This document shows, one piece after another, positions 21,630 through 33,865 of a DNA stretch of 64,000 bases. Positions within the stretch are counted from its first letter, which is position 1. Every line of letters starts with the position of its first letter. Source of the DNA: Hymenopus coronatus (taxonomy: Eukaryota > Arthropoda > Insecta > Mantodea > Hymenopodidae); the NCBI GenBank assembly GCA_030762935.1, contig CM060884.1:75280696-75344695 (forward strand), written 5' to 3'. The notes below the pieces were generated by a model. It searched no databases. It was given only the letters and a program-made list of their open reading frames with translations, and had not been told where the DNA came from. Position numbers and translations under genes: made by a program.

Positions 21630-22505
21630 TTTTACTTTCTCTACACGTACTATGTACATAGTGTATAGAGAAGGTATTGCTCTCCACCCAAAAATTCGAT
21701 ACCGAGATTTCACTGGAAATATATGTTTTAGGGTCTCCTGTATCCAAATAATGTATTTTCAGAAAAAGGTCCATGTGCCTGTGTGTGTCCGCGTGCCCGT
21801 GTGTCCGTGAACACGATAACTCAAAAACGAAAAGTCAGTAAAATACCAAACTTGGTACTTAAGTTTAATATCTTCCAGGGATGCGACAGGAAGATTTTGA
21901 GAAAAATCCCTCCACCCCAAGTACCCTTTACATGGAACTGTTTTCTTAAATTCTGATTTTCTTAAAAATGGCTCTGACGATTTTGATTACAATATCATAT
22001 ATTAAAGATATTTACCTGACAAATAAAATGTATATCTTGAATTTTCTGGAAATAGCCTCTGAAAACTACTTTATTCTGAATGAAATTTACGAAATTTTGC
22101 ATAACTGCTAAACCGTAAACGATGGACAAAAACTTACCACTCAACAAATGTAGAGTATGTTAAAACACACAATTTGTGCTATATACATTTTTTCCGTGGA
22201 GATGAACGTTTTTTAGATATTCCTTGTTTTTGGTTCAGCTTCGAAAAACATATTGTTCTCATACAAGAATTTGTTAACTCCTGTCCATACAAACACCGGA
22301 ACTTCAGTCACATAGCAACCAGATTTTGACTATCACTTTAACCTATGCTACTCCCTTATTTCCCTTCCACGTACAAGGAAGCAAGTAATAAGATTATTTT
22401 TTTCTATTTGTTTCTCGATTAGCATGAAGTAAATAGAAGCAAGAGCTTTTTAACAATAATTTTTTGCATAGATGTAGAGAAAGTCATGTGAATGTGGCAC
22501 ATCAG
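21630..22505 (-). mobile_element. TH element, subfamily A, full length (876 bp)
   Basis: The hairpin is perfect at GTACTATGTACATAGT (21648-21663). The microsatellite is GTGTCCGCGTGCCCGTG-like. The A-type segment is at 22260-22360 and the 5' end GTCATGTGAATGTGGCAC at 22480-22500. It is one of the least decayed copies. Confidence 0.9.
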
Positions 22506-23095
22506 ATTTTTACTTTGTCTACACTTGCTATGCATATAATGTATAGGGAAGATATTGCATTCCACCCAAAAACTTGATACCGATATTTCACTGGAAATGC
22601 TTGTTTTTGGTCTCGGTGAATCCTTGAAAGCATTTTTAGAAAAAGGTCCAGAAAAATCAAGATATACCTTTTTACAGGTAAATATCTTTAATATACGATA
22701 TTTTAATCAAAATCGTTAGAGCCATTTTTAAGAAAATCAAAACTGCCGAAAAAATTTGCACGTAAAGGGTAGCGAGGGTTGGGGGGATTTTCTTGAAAAT
22801 CTTTGTGTCGCATCCTTGGAAGATACCAAAGCTAAATACCAAGTTTGGTATTTAACGTAGTTGTCAATTTTGAGCTATGCTGCCCACAGACAGACACACA
22901 CACACAGATTGACAGACAGACAGCAGACAGACACACACACGCATACAGACATTTTTCTAAAAACGTTTTTTTTTTTTTTAATTCAGGGAGACTCAAAACG
23001 TATATTTCCGGTAAAATCTGGGTATGGAATTTTCGGGTGCATTACGATTCCTTCTCTATACACTATGTACATAGTACGTGTAGAGAAAGTAAAAA
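22506..23095. mobile_element. Two TH fragments joined tail to tail
   Basis: 22506-22652 is a minus-strand hairpin end following the previous copy head to tail. At 22653 it switches to a + strand fragment (GAAAAATCAAGATATACC onward) that runs through CAGACAGACAGCAGACAG to a complete hairpin end at 23095. The switch inside the core shared by both orientations suggests inversion or recombination between copies. Confidence 0.7.
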
Positions 23096-23867
23096 TCTGA
23101 TGTTTTATTGTGATATGACCTTCTCTATGCCTCTGTAACAAATTATTGTTAAAAATCTTATTCTTCTATCTACTTCTTGCTAACAAAGATAAACATTAGC
23201 AGAAGTGCTTTCTTGTAAGTAGAAGGGAAGTAATGGAATAAAAAGATAGTCAACTGTTTTAAAAGCTGGTTGGCATGTCATTTACTTTGCCAGGAGTTGA
23301 CAAATCCCCGTATGTGAGAACTTTAAGTATTTTAAAACTAAAATCAATAAAAAGAAATATCTGAAAGTGGCCAACTCCACAAAAAATGTATATGACAAAA
23401 ATTATGTGTTTCAAGGAGATAAAAAAACTGTTTTGTAGTGGGTTTTACGGTTTACAAGATATGCAAATTCCAAACAAATTACTCCAGAATAAGGTATTTT
23501 GAGGCTATTTCCAGAAAGTTTAAGATATACGTTTTATTTGTTTTGTAAATATCTTTAATATACGGTATTGTAATCAAAATCGCTAGTCATTTTTGAGTAA
23601 ATCAAAATTTTCGAATATTTTTTCTTGTATAGTAAAGTTTGGGGTGGGGGGATTTTTCCCAAAATCTTCGTGTCGCATCCTTGGAAGATACTAAACTTGA
23701 ATACCAAGTTTGTTGTTTTACAGACTTTTCGTTTTTGAGTTATCGTGTTCACAGACACACACATACACACTCGGAACAGGGAACCCTAAAACCTGTATTT
23801 CCAGTGAAATCTTTGTATCGTATTATACACTATGTACATAGTATGTGTACAGAAAGTAAAAATCTGA
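23096..23867 (+). mobile_element. TH element, subfamily B
   Basis: It starts TCTGATGTTTTATTG immediately after the previous copy's GTAAAAA, so the two copies are directly head to tail. It has a B-type 5' segment, a short (AC)n at 23755, and a partly deleted hairpin end. Confidence 0.85.
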
Positions 23868-23871
23868 CCTG

Positions 23872-24812
23872 CTACATTCACGTGACATTCTCTAGATCTC
23901 TGTAACCAATTATTCTTAAAACGCGTATAGTTATATCTACTTCATATTGAGATAACATTAGCATAAACAGTCTTAGTACTTGGTTTCTTGTAAGTAGAAG
24001 AAATATAGGAAATTAACAAGGCTAAAGCGATGATCAAATATTTTGAAAACAGGTTGCTATATAATTGAAATCGGTACCTTTAAATGAGCAGGAGTTTGAA
24101 AATTACGGTATGAGAAACGTTTAAGTATTTTAAAAATTCAAAGCAATAACAATGAATAATTCTATGTAAAAAACTAGATAACAAAATTAGGTGATCTATC
24201 TTTTTGTATAGCATGTTTTGCCTATAGCAAAAGTCATCCTGAATGAAGAGGTCTTTAGAGGCTATTCTCAGAGAACTCAAGATATTAATTTTATCTTTAA
24301 TGTAGTTAGCCTCCAGTTGCTCCGGTTTCCCCCGCCATCATTTAGCCAATTGCTTAATCATCATTTTTCCTTTCATTCATTTCGCTTGTTATTCATAGTA
24401 TCCACATCTTCATGCTCATGCACGGCTACGGTTTAGCAGGCGTTCCTGGATCTCCATTCTGTGGTGTGCCGTTTGCTCCCCAACAGACTTTTGACCCGTT
24501 AGCATCTTCTTGTAAGTAAGTACCAAGGGGTTGTCAACCCTAAATGTGGGGCGGGTAAGCCGACCATGACAATGTAAATACCTACCTTTAATAAATGGTA
24601 TTTTAATCAAAATCATTAAAGTCATTGGTTTGCGGGGATTTTCTTTAACATATTTCCTAAGAAGATAACAAACTTAATACAAAGATTAATATTTTACCAA
24701 GTTTTGTTTTTTGAGTTAGGTATAAAACGTGTATTTCGGTGAAACACCGGTATCGAATTTTTGGGTGGAGTGGAGCATTCATTACCTCTACCCATGTAGA
24801 GAAAAGTAACTA
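23872..24812 (+). mobile_element. TH element, subfamily B, interrupted by SINE tail
   Basis: The third copy in this head-to-tail run. It continues to about 24304, is interrupted by a SINE tail fragment, and resumes at TAAATGGTATTTTAATC (about 24593) to end at CATGTAGAGAAAAGTAAC. The hairpin is reduced. Confidence 0.7.
24305..24568 (+). mobile_element. SINE tail fragment with one 136-bp monomer
   Basis: CTCCGGTTTCCCCCGCCATC followed by one diverged monomer (CACGGCTACGG, TCTCCATTCTGTGG, GCTCCCCAACAG). No head or A tail is found. Confidence 0.6.
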
Positions 24813-24896
24813 GAAAAGTGGATCCCCCCCACTGGAGTAGGCATAGCCAAAAATTGTAGTCCATAAAGCAATTGGTATATCTGCTTTGTCTAGCCC

Positions 24897-25692
24897 GTAC
24901 TTAAAATGTACATAGTGGATAGAGAAGGTATTTTATTTCACCCAAACATTCGAGTTTTGGGTTTCCCTGAGTCCAAGAAAAGCCTTTTTAAAAATGTTCG
25001 TGTTTGTCTGAAAAGTGTTTGCATGTCTTTGAGAAGAACATGGCTGAAAATCGAAAATACCGTAAAAATTCAAACTTGAAATTTTAGTTTGGTATCTTCC
25101 AAGGATGCGACATGAAGATTTTCAAGAAAATCCCCCCCACATCAAACTATCCTGTGCGTGTTAAAAAGTTTGAACATTTTGTTTTTTCCAAAAATGACTA
25201 ACGATGTTGATTAAAATAACTCGTATATTCACATTAGAGATAAAACGTACATTTTGAATTTTCTGGGCATAGCTTCTCCATTTTGCATAACTAGTAAGTC
25301 ATAAGAGATAGAAAATAATTTGCCACAGGAAAAATATATATATATATATATCATTATAACATAAAATGCATGTAATATACATTTTTGTTATAGAATTGGC
25401 CGTTTTCGAGATATTCCTTGTTATTAGTTACAATTTTAAAATATGCATCTTCTCGAACGCAGTTACCTTTCGTTCCATCCGTCTTTTGTTTTTCGAAAAC
25501 TTCACAGCGAACGAAACGTCATATGTCCACATATCCTTTTTTAAAATATTTGAATATTCCTTCAGCCTACTGCCTGCTTAAAGGGAACAAGTAGTAAAAT
25601 GTTAACATGTTGTAAATAGAATATTACCTTTTCTAGGAATACATGTTAAAGGCAAGGTAGAGAATGTCATGTGAATATATCACATCATAGTT
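24897..25692 (-). mobile_element. TH element, subfamily B
   Basis: Hairpin end TACATAGTGGATAGAGAAGG at 24910. The microsatellite is weak. The B-type segment lies near 25440-25560. The 5' end AATGTCATGTGAATATATC is directly followed by the next copy, head to tail. Confidence 0.75.
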
Positions 25693-26566
25693 TTACTTTC
25701 TCTAGACTACTATATATAGTGTATAGAGAAGGTGTTGTATTGCACCCAAAATTCGATACCGAGATTTCACCGGAGATATATGTTTAGAGACCCCCTGAAT
25801 AAAAAAAAAAAGCAATTTTAGGAAAATGATCGTGTGTGTGTGTCTGTCTGTCTATGTGTGTTTTGTGGGCAGTATAGATAAAAAAGACTGTTGGAAACCA
25901 AAATTGGTATTTAAGTTTGGTGTCTTCCAAGGATGCGACACGAAGATTTTCGAGAAAATCCCCCTAACCCAAACTATCCTTTACATGGAAAAAATTTCGA
26001 AAATTTTGATCTTATTAAAAATGGCTCTAATGCTTTTGATTAAAATATCGAATATTTAAGATATTTACTTCACAAATAAAATGTATATCTCAAATTTTCT
26101 GGGAATAGCCTCTGAAGTCTAATTTATTCTGGATGAATTTTATGGATTTTTGCTTAACTGCTAAACCGTAAGAGATTGTCAATAACTAACACCACAGAAA
26201 ATGTAGAGCACATTAAAACACTTAATTTATGTTATATACATTTTTGTGCAGTTAATCGTTTTTTAATATATTCCTTGTTTTTAGTTTCAGCTTTGAAAAA
26301 CTTATACTTTTCTCGTACAGGAATTTGTAAACTCCTGTCCATACAAACAAAGAAGCTTCAGTCACATAGCATCCAGCTTTTGACTATCACTTTAAACTAC
26401 GCTATTCCCTTATTTCCCTTTTATTTACAAGGAAGCAAGTATTAAGATTATTTCTGCTAATTTTTACTCGATTAGCATGCAGTAAATAGAAGCATAAGCT
26501 TTTTAACAATATTTTATTGCAGAGATGTAGAGAAAGTCATGTAAATGGAAAAAATCATATATTTTG
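25693..26566 (-). mobile_element. TH element, subfamily A, full length
   Basis: Hairpin end at 25700-25735 (ACTACTATATATAGTG, a shorter palindrome), GTGTGTGTGTCTGTCTGTC at 25832, A-type segment at 26310-26370, 5' end at AGTCATGTAAATGG. About 874 bp. Confidence 0.85.
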
Positions 26567-27272
26567 CACTGTGAAAGTTTTGAAACAACATTACATAAAT
26601 ATTATCATAAATCACTGCAATGAGTTCAGTTCTAAATAATATTCAGATTTATAGTTTTCATACTTTCCTGTACAGGATTTGTGCGTGTAGTTTTTCATCC
26701 ATGTTAGCTACTTCCTATTAAACGCGGATAGTTTAAGGTGCAGCTGTTATCATGCACCGCCACAGAACCGTGTTGCTCCACCATAAACATGCATTAAACG
26801 CACTTACACTACTGTTAATTTTCGACACAGAGTAAGCGGAATTATTACGGCTTTATCAGAGAGAGGGCAGCAAAGTCACAAAGATACGAGTCTGTTGGGA
26901 TCTGGAGGGTGTGACGATTAGTACCCGATTGTTTGGTGGTTTCCACAGGGGGGTGAACACGCCTGCCTGTGGTCACAGGGCTGATAACAAATAAATATGC
27001 ATGACGAAATAAAAGTAAAGCTTCATTGTGGCATAGGTATGCTCCAGCACTGAAAGGGCGGTCCTCTCCTCTTTAATATACATTCGCTTGAATACGTTTG
27101 TCGTAATTAAAGATTCCGTTTCTATTCAAAGGAAAATCTTTTGCTTAAATTTCAATACATTTGGCTTTATTTTCGTGAACAGCATTGAAGGTTCTGACGT
27201 GACTTTGTCTAACTGTCCCACAAACATACCTTCCTTACAAAGGTTTATTCCTTTATCTGCATATTCTAATCG
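26567..27272. other. Unassigned single-copy stretch
   Basis: No repeat or gene is recognised. A 73-codon open stretch at 27088-27309 runs into the SINE head and has no motif. Confidence 0.3.
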
Positions 27273-27832
27273 AAGTGGCGCAGGAGCTGAAAGGTCGAGT
27301 CCCCTCTAGGTGGCCCGGGTTCGATCCCAAACACCCGCATGTACGATTTGTAGTGAACGCGTTTCTCCGGGTCCTCCACCAGTTGCCCCAACATCATCTA
27401 TCGTACCATCCATTTCGTTTGCATTTCATGTCATCCACTTCCTCACGCTCATGCCTGGCTACGGGCCAGGTTCTCCATTCTGTGGTTTCGTGCCGTTGGC
27501 TCCCCGACAGGCTTCTGACCCATTGGCATCCACTTGTAATTCCTAGAGGGATGCAAGTCCTACATATCATCCACTTCCTCACGCTCATGCCTGCCTACGG
27601 GCCAGGTTCTCCATTCTGTGGTTTCGTGCCGTTGGCTCCCCGACAGGCTTCTGACCCCTAGACATCCACTTGTAATTCCTAGAGGGATGCAAGTCCTACA
27701 TATCATCCACTTCCTCACGCTCATGCCTGGCTACGGGCCGGGTTCTCCATTCTGTGGTATCGTGCCGTTGGCTCCCCCACAGACTTCTAACGTTATTAAT
27801 TCGCTTGTTAAGTCTAGGGGATGTTAGTACTA
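27273..27832 (+). mobile_element. tRNA-derived SINE with three 136-bp tail monomers
   Basis: The head contains GGCCCGGGTTCGATCCC (box B) after AGTGGCGCAGGAGC. The linker CGGGTCCTCCACCAG corresponds to the pyrimidine/CCCCC region of the family. Three tandem monomers then start CACTTCCTCACGCTCATGCC at 27436, 27572 and 27708, a period of exactly 136 bp. The monomers are more alike within this copy than to those at 2400-2660, suggesting local homogenisation. Confidence 0.8.
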
Positions 27833-27839
27833 ACAATGG

Positions 27840-28312
27840 AGAGTTTTGAAGATCTTCGTACTTTACGACGTTTGCGGAGAGCCATTCAAAACAAACGAAG
27901 AGGAATGCTGACTTCAGGAATTATGTTGATCCATAACAACGCTCGTCCACACACTGCTGGCACAACCCATCGGCTCCTTGAACAATTTCAATGGGAAATT
28001 TCGATCATCCGCCGTACAGTCCTGACCGGGCACTCTGCGACCTGAAGTGAAGATGTGGCTAGGAAGCAGCACTTTCAAACCAACGAAGATCTTCAAAACA
28101 ACGTCAATGCTCATTTGAAATCATTGGCGGCAACATTTTTTGAAGCGGGTATTGCAAAGCTTGTGCACAGGTACGATAAATGTCTCAATCTTTTCGGTGG
28201 TTATGTTGAAAAGTAGCCGTAAGTGTACAAAAATTTAGTAATAAAATTTGTTTTCTATGAACCTGTCTCTTATTTATAACCTATCGGATGTTAAAAAAAA
28301 GTGGCCCTTGTA
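27840..28312 (+). mobile_element. Palindromic mariner derivative, copy 2
   Basis: It encodes the C-terminal half of the same mariner transposase as copy 1 (RTLRRLRRAIQNKRRGML, GIMLIHNNARPHTAGTTHRL, LKSLAATFFEAGIAKLVHRY, NLFGGYVEK), with a deletion in the SPDLAPSDF region and a changed Asp (IHNN instead of IHDN). Upstream of the mariner codons it has GTTTTGAAGATCTTCG, the inverse of the same element's own CGAAGATCTTCAAAAC, so the inversion junction is the one found in copy 1. The rest of the inverted arm was lost where the SINE now ends. Confidence 0.75.
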
Positions 28313-28334
28313 TGTGTAGAGGAAGTAAAATGTG

Positions 28335-28615
28335 CTGAAGAAAAGCACCCCTCCATGTGTGTGTGTGTGTGTGTGGGGGGGGGCAGCATAAAATCAATAT
28401 CTTATGTTTAGGACCAGAATGTTAAACTTCGACAATAAGAATTTTAAACAAATCCTCTAAACCCAAATAGCCTATACATAGAAACACGTTGAAATGTTTT
28501 CTCAAAAACACTGCAACAATCCAAAGCATTTAAAGTATTTTATGAGAACTAAGGTGCAAATCCTGAATGTTCTGGAAATGGTCTAAGGACCTCATCAATG
28601 TGGATTACATCTGTT
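28335..28615 (-). mobile_element. Old, diverged TH fragment
   Basis: (GT)n followed by a G run and GCAGCATA, then CAAATCCTCTAAACCC and CTGGAAATGGTC follow the TH order but are strongly diverged. Just upstream (28313-28332) is a + strand TH 3' end TGTAGAGGAAGTAAAA. Confidence 0.5.
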
Positions 28616-29038
28616 TAGGAATATGATTTCCGTTATCTCACTGTACATGCGAGGAAATTGTAATATCTGATCATGTTTGTCTGGATTTAAGTATTTAAGG
28701 AAGGCATCTTATCTAAATTTAGTATGTAATTAAATTACTATTCTTGCATTTTGTATTCAACCCAATTGCTCGAATGCAACAAACAATTTATTATACCACT
28801 AGCAGCGCATACACTTAGAGAAATTAAGACGCTTTTAGTAGACTGAACAGGAAGCTCTAATTTATCTATTTTTCTATGAACGTTTCTTATCTAATTATAT
28901 TTCTTTATCGTTCCAGGTCAGCTATTTAATGAATTAGACTTTTATGGCTGGAGATGAACTCTGGAGCAAACATAATTATACTGAGAAGTAAAAAAAGACT
29001 GAAATTAAAAACTTTTACCTGTGTATAAAACGGTGTTA
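28616..29038. other. Unassigned AT-rich stretch
   Basis: Nothing recognised. Confidence 0.3.
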
Positions 29039-29335
29039 CTGATGAGGGCGAATTGAAAAGTAACGCACATTAATTTCTTTGTCTTAGTATTGCAGCTGGA
29101 ATGTATAATTTTGCACAAATACACATAGTTTGATATTTTGATTACAGAGGGTATTTCTTGTTTCATGTGTAGCTCTAGCAAGAGAAGCGTGAACTACCCA
29201 ACGAAGATGGCGCGCATGCTACTGTCGTCCACGTGTGAAGAGCAGAGAGCTATGCTTCGATAACACGGCTGAAGTTCACAGGAACATGCTTGGCGCATAC
29301 GTGGGTTAATTGTATAGACCATAGCAATGTCTCCA
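29039..29335 (+). pseudogene. 5' fragment of a mariner-like transposon
   Basis: A terminal-repeat-like start GATGAGGGCGAATTGAAAAG is followed after about 180 bp by CEEQRAML, a frameshift, and AEVHRNMLGAYVG. These correspond to the EQRAVIKFL and EIHRRLxxVYG blocks of the N-terminal helix-turn-helix of mariner-like transposases. The catalytic part is absent. Confidence 0.5.
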
Positions 29336-29370
29336 GGTGGTGTGCGGAGAAAGAGTTATAGTTCCAATTT

Positions 29371-30350
29371 TTACTTTCTCTACTATGCACTTAGTGTATA
29401 CAGAAAGTATTGTATTCCATCCAAAAATTCAATACAGAGATTTTATAGGAACTAGATAACTCATAAATGAAAATTCGGTAAAATTGGGATTTAAGTTTAG
29501 AATCTTCCATGGATGCGACGCGAAGATTTTGAGCAAAATCTCCCCAGTCTTAACTACCCTTTACATGGTGTATAGAAAAAACTATTGTATTGACCCAAAA
29601 GTTCAATACCAAGATTTTACCAGAAATATATGTTTTGGTGTCCCCTGAGTCCAAAAATTTGTTTTAGAAAAAGGTCCACGTGTGTATTAGTCTGTGCACA
29701 ACATTGCCAAAAACGAAAAGGCCGTTATATACCAAAATTCGTATTTAAGTTTAATATCCTCCAAGGATGCGACACGAAGATTTTCACCAAAATCTCCCCA
29801 CTCTCAACTACGCTTTACATGAAAATTTTTTCGAAAAGTTTCATTTTCTCAAAAATGGCTCTAACGATATTAATTAAAATATCGTATATCAAATATATTT
29901 ACATGACAAATAAAATGTATATGTTGAATTTTCTGTGAATGGCCTCTGAAGACATCTTTACTGTGGATGAATTTTGCGGAATGTTGCATAACTGCTAACC
30001 TGTAAGAGATGGACAAAAACTTACCACACAAAAAATGTAGAGCATGTTAAACACACAATTTGTGTTATGTACTTTTTTCGTGGAGCTGATTGTTTTTAAG
30101 ACATTCCTTGTAACTGCTTTCAGCTTTAAAGAACATATACTTTTCTTATACAGGAATTTGTCAACTCCTGTCCATAAAAGCAAAGGAACTTCAGTCACAT
30201 AGCAACCGGCTTTTGACTATCACTTTAACGTATGCTACTCCCTTATTTCGCTTCTGCTTAAAAGGAAGCAAGTAATAAGACTATTTCTGCTAAGTTTTTG
30301 TAAATTTATATGAAGTAAATAGAAGAAGAAAAAGCTTTTAAACAATAAAC
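29371..30350 (-). mobile_element. Two TH copies in tandem, first truncated
   Basis: 29371-29567 is a hairpin-end fragment that stops at CTTTACATGG. 29568-30350 begins inside the hairpin region (TGTATAGAAAAAAC) and continues through the A-type segment to about AACAATAAACGG, where the 5' end is lost. A further decayed 5'-type fragment is at 30380-30535. Confidence 0.75.
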
Positions 30351-30535
30351 GGCATTTCAATAACGTCCAGTTTGTTTGAACGTTACTTTAGCCTCGTGTA
30401 TTCCAATGCTTCTGGTTTACTTAACAGTAAAACTCTTTATGCTAGTGTCTATCTTATTCTAAGCAATAAACGCTTACAAGAATAATTTTTTGTATGATGG
30501 AGAAAAATCGTGAATATAACACAGAGGTTTTACTT

Positions 30536-31102
30536 CTCGTAAATTGGATGCAATTAAGATATTACTGGTATTAACAAACGACGGTTCGTACATCCTTATT
30601 CCTAGTAACATACAATGAATGAAAGTGTTTTCCATGAAATTTATTTTATAGCTAAAGATGTAAAAAGTGAGTATTTTAATTAATTGTTAGAGCCGTCTCA
30701 TACTTTGTAAGGTAAAACTTCCCCTCCACACATTTCGCTATTCACCTTTGGTCTGCGTTATCCGTTGAAGAGGGAGTAGGAAGAAACTGGAGCAGAATAA
30801 TCGCATGAGTTTTTTTTTTAACAAACAACAACAACAACTCTACTTTTTTACGCTCGAGAGCACGTGCTACAAACTCTGGAATCAGTCATCCAGAAATATC
30901 ATAAAAACAAGTACATAAATAAAAACTCAACCAACAAACAGCAACGAATAACTCCTGCAAAATATGTAGCTATAGAATTGCTAACCATAACTTGAGTACG
31001 ATAACTCTTGAGTGTAGAACTTGGCAAATATCCTGTCTAGATTGTGTTAAATAGTCGTTGGCACTAGTGATGCTATTAATATAAGGCACATGCAAATGTA
31101 TA
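30536..31102. other. Unassigned stretch
   Basis: It contains a short TH-like piece (AATTGTTAGAGCCGTC at about 30683) and otherwise unique AT-rich sequence. Confidence 0.3.
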
Positions 31103-31660
31103 ATGAGATGATAATAATAATAATATTAATGATAATATTATAATAATAAAGATAATATCGGTAATAATAATATTAATGATAATATAATAATAATGATAAT
31201 TATGATCATAATTATAATGATAATAATATAAATAACAACATTTATAATAAAAATAATAATAATAATAAAATTTAAAATAATAATGATAATACTAGTGCTA
31301 ATACTAATAATAATCATAATAATTATAATAATAATAATAGTAATATAATGATAACAATGATAATAATAATTATACGAATAATGATAATAATAATGACAAT
31401 AGTGATAATTATAATAAAAATAATAATAATGATAAAGATAATAATGATATTAATAATGATGATAATGACAATGATAAAAATGATAATAATAAGAATAGTA
31501 ATAATAATAAAAATAATGATGATAATAATGATAAAAACAATAATAATAACACTAACAATAACAAAAGTAGTAATAATAATAACACTAACAATAGTTAAAT
31601 AGTAATAATAATAATAATAACACTAACAATAACAAAAGTAGTAATAATAATAAAAATAAA
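31103..31660. repeat. Degenerate (AAT/GAT)n microsatellite
   Basis: About 560 bp of ATA, ATG, AAC and AAA triplets, with a directly repeated segment around AACACTAACAATAAC near its right end. The long open frames on both strands (poly I/M or poly L) are a by-product of the stop-poor triplet repeat, not genes. Confidence 0.95.
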
Positions 31661-31789
31661 GTGTCAGTGGGATGCTGATATTCACTTTGTCTACCTTATA
31701 CAATTGACACTGTAAAGAGGAGGTGCATTTCAAACAAAAATTGTATGTTAATATTTCAAGGAAATACAAGCTTTGAGGTACAAACATCT

Positions 31790-32808
31790 TTACTTTATCT
31801 ATTCGTACATACTATGTATAGATAAGGTATTGCATTCCACCCAAAACTTTGATACCGAGATTTCACCGGAAATACATGTTTTAGAAAAGGTTCCGTGTGT
31901 CTCTGAACACGATACTCAAAAGCGAAAGGTCAGTAAAACAACAAACTTGGTATTTAAGTTCAGTATGTTCCAAGGATGCGACACGAACATTTTCAAGAAA
32001 ATCACCCCCCCCCCCTTTACATTTTAATTTTATCACACATTGCTCTAGGGACTTTTATTTAAACCTCGATATGATACCAACATACCAAATAAAATGTATA
32101 TCTCGGATTTTCTGCGAATAGCCTCCAAAGACTTCTTAATTCTGGATGAATATTATTGAATTCTGTACAATTAGTAAATCGTAAGGGATATATAGAAACT
32201 TAGTGCACAGCAAATATAGATTACGATAAAACACAAAATATTCATTGCTATCGATATAGGAATTTGTCAACTCGTGTTCATACAAACAAAGGAACTTCAG
32301 TCACATAGCAACCAGCTTTTGACTATCACTTTAACCTATGTTACTCCCTTATTTCGCTTCTACTTACAAGGAAGCAAGTAATAAGATTATAACTCCTAGT
32401 TTTTTTGGCGATTAGCATGAATTGAATAGAAGAATACGCTTTTTAACAATAATTTGTTGCAGACAAAAAAAAGTGTGTGTTATTTATGGACGCTCTTTAA
32501 CTGCTGTGGTTCTCAGCGTCCCATTCTATACTGGGCGTGAAAGACCGCTTAATTTTGCTCAGAGGCCTCTCTATCAGGCTTGAGGTTCTTTTACGTGCCG
32601 TAAATCTACTACACGGGACCAACGGCTTTACTTCCCTTCCGAAGGAAGCCATGCTAAGGATTTTTACACCCGAAAAAAGGCATCGTCCTCCGCCGGGTTT
32701 GAACCCGCGACCTTGGGTATATGAAGTCAGCATGGTAACCACTACACCACGGAGGGCGACTACTTGTTGCAGACATGTAGAGAATGTCATCTGAATGCTA
32801 CACACCAC
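31790..32808 (-). mobile_element. TH element, subfamily A, interrupted by SINE-1
   Basis: Hairpin end ACATACTATGTATAGATAAG at 31806-31825, a C9 run at 32006, A-type segment at 32275-32330. SINE-1 (32478-32758) is inserted close to the 5' end with duplicated TTGTTGCAGACA on both sides. The element resumes to TGTAGAGAATGTCATCTG. Confidence 0.85.
32478..32758 (-). mobile_element. SINE-1 family, complete copy with target duplication
   Basis: The minus strand begins CCTCCGTGGTGTAGTGGTTA (box A), continues with CAAGGTCGCGGGTTCAAACC (box B), the body with TTCCTTCGGAAGGGAAG, and ends GCGTCCATAAATAACAC plus a short A-rich stretch. TTGTTGCAGACA flanks both sides as a 12-bp duplication. The head is tRNA-derived. 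It is the best copy of this family here. Confidence 0.9.
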
Positions 32809-32823
32809 ATTTTTTTTTTTTTT

Positions 32824-33118
32824 TTAATTTAAGCGTTTTCGAAATATTTATTGCTATCTATTTCAGTTTTAAAATACTTACGCTTTTCTCTTACGGGAGC
32901 TTAACTCTTGGCGAAGAAACAGATTTCAATGCCATGCCACATTTTAAAACATTTGACTGTCGGTTTGGCTAGTGTTTTCTCTTATTTCCCGCTTATTTAA
33001 AGGAACTTGGTGATTAGATCGTTTCTACTAAAATTTATTTATGTTAGCATGAAGTAGATAGAAGAATAAACTTATTAACATTAATTTATTACAGAGATTT
33101 AAAGAATGAAACACATCA
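32824..33118 (-). mobile_element. TH element, 5' part only (subfamily B)
   Basis: It covers the 5' 290 bp of an element and stops in a 17-nt T run directly beside the end of the previous copy. The same cut-off position inside the element is seen in several other partial copies. Confidence 0.7.
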
Positions 33119-33865
33119 GCGTTTTGAAAAGCTATTTGGTTCCAAACACCCACAGGATAAAAAGGAACGAGTAGCACCTTCAAAAGAATAATAATATATG
33201 TAGATAGTGAAGCCTCAGTTGGTGATTCTGTGCGCTGTTTCGCGTTTTATGACAAAGCGGATTACGACCAGCCAGATATAATAAAAATGACAAAAGCTAA
33301 TTAAAGGCTAAAGTTGTCGATTAATGAAACACGCCCCATACAAGGAAGTGAAAGTGTTCTGGGAATCTAAAACCAGATAATCTGCTCTAACAATACGATC
33401 AGGAATAATGAGATACTGTACAATGGCGCAGTTTCATTATTAACACAAAAGCGAGAACATTGTGTTTGTGGTACTAATATCAACGTGTTTGCTGTTGAAA
33501 CAGATTACATGCACAGTTGTGGCTTTCTTTCACTCTCGCTTTTCTCACTCTCTTAAAAGTCAACATGACTTCCTCCAGCCGTTCCACGAGACTGAAAGGT
33601 ATGTATAATGGAAACAAATTACTTTAAGAATTGACAAATACGCATTTGAAATGACCAGGGAAGACATTTTTTGAAATGCATCGAAAAGTACAAAGACAAA
33701 AATATCGTTAATGGAAGGGCAGTGACCAATAGGTAGAAGTTCTATTGCCCGAGGTTGGGCCTAACAAAATAGAATGCAACAGATTTCTTGTTGGTCCACG
33801 GAAGCGGCTTCACTTGCATTAATGACCTTCCCAATTTTATTTGTAGTCCTTACTGTGAGACATTT
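33119..33865. other. Unassigned stretch with a weak first-exon-like motif
   Basis: At about 33564 GTCAACATGACTTCC is followed by 11 codons ending at a consensus donor GGTATGT at 33598. This could be a short first exon, but it is too small to support. No repeat is recognised. Confidence 0.2.

Noticed and set aside
31348..31602. Ile/Met-rich and Leu-rich open frames resembling membrane segments
   Set aside because: Product of the AAT/GAT triplet repeat, not a coding signal.
33560..33598. Short possible first exon with good start context and donor GGTATGT
   Set aside because: Only 11 codons, no downstream exon recognised; chance is a sufficient explanation.
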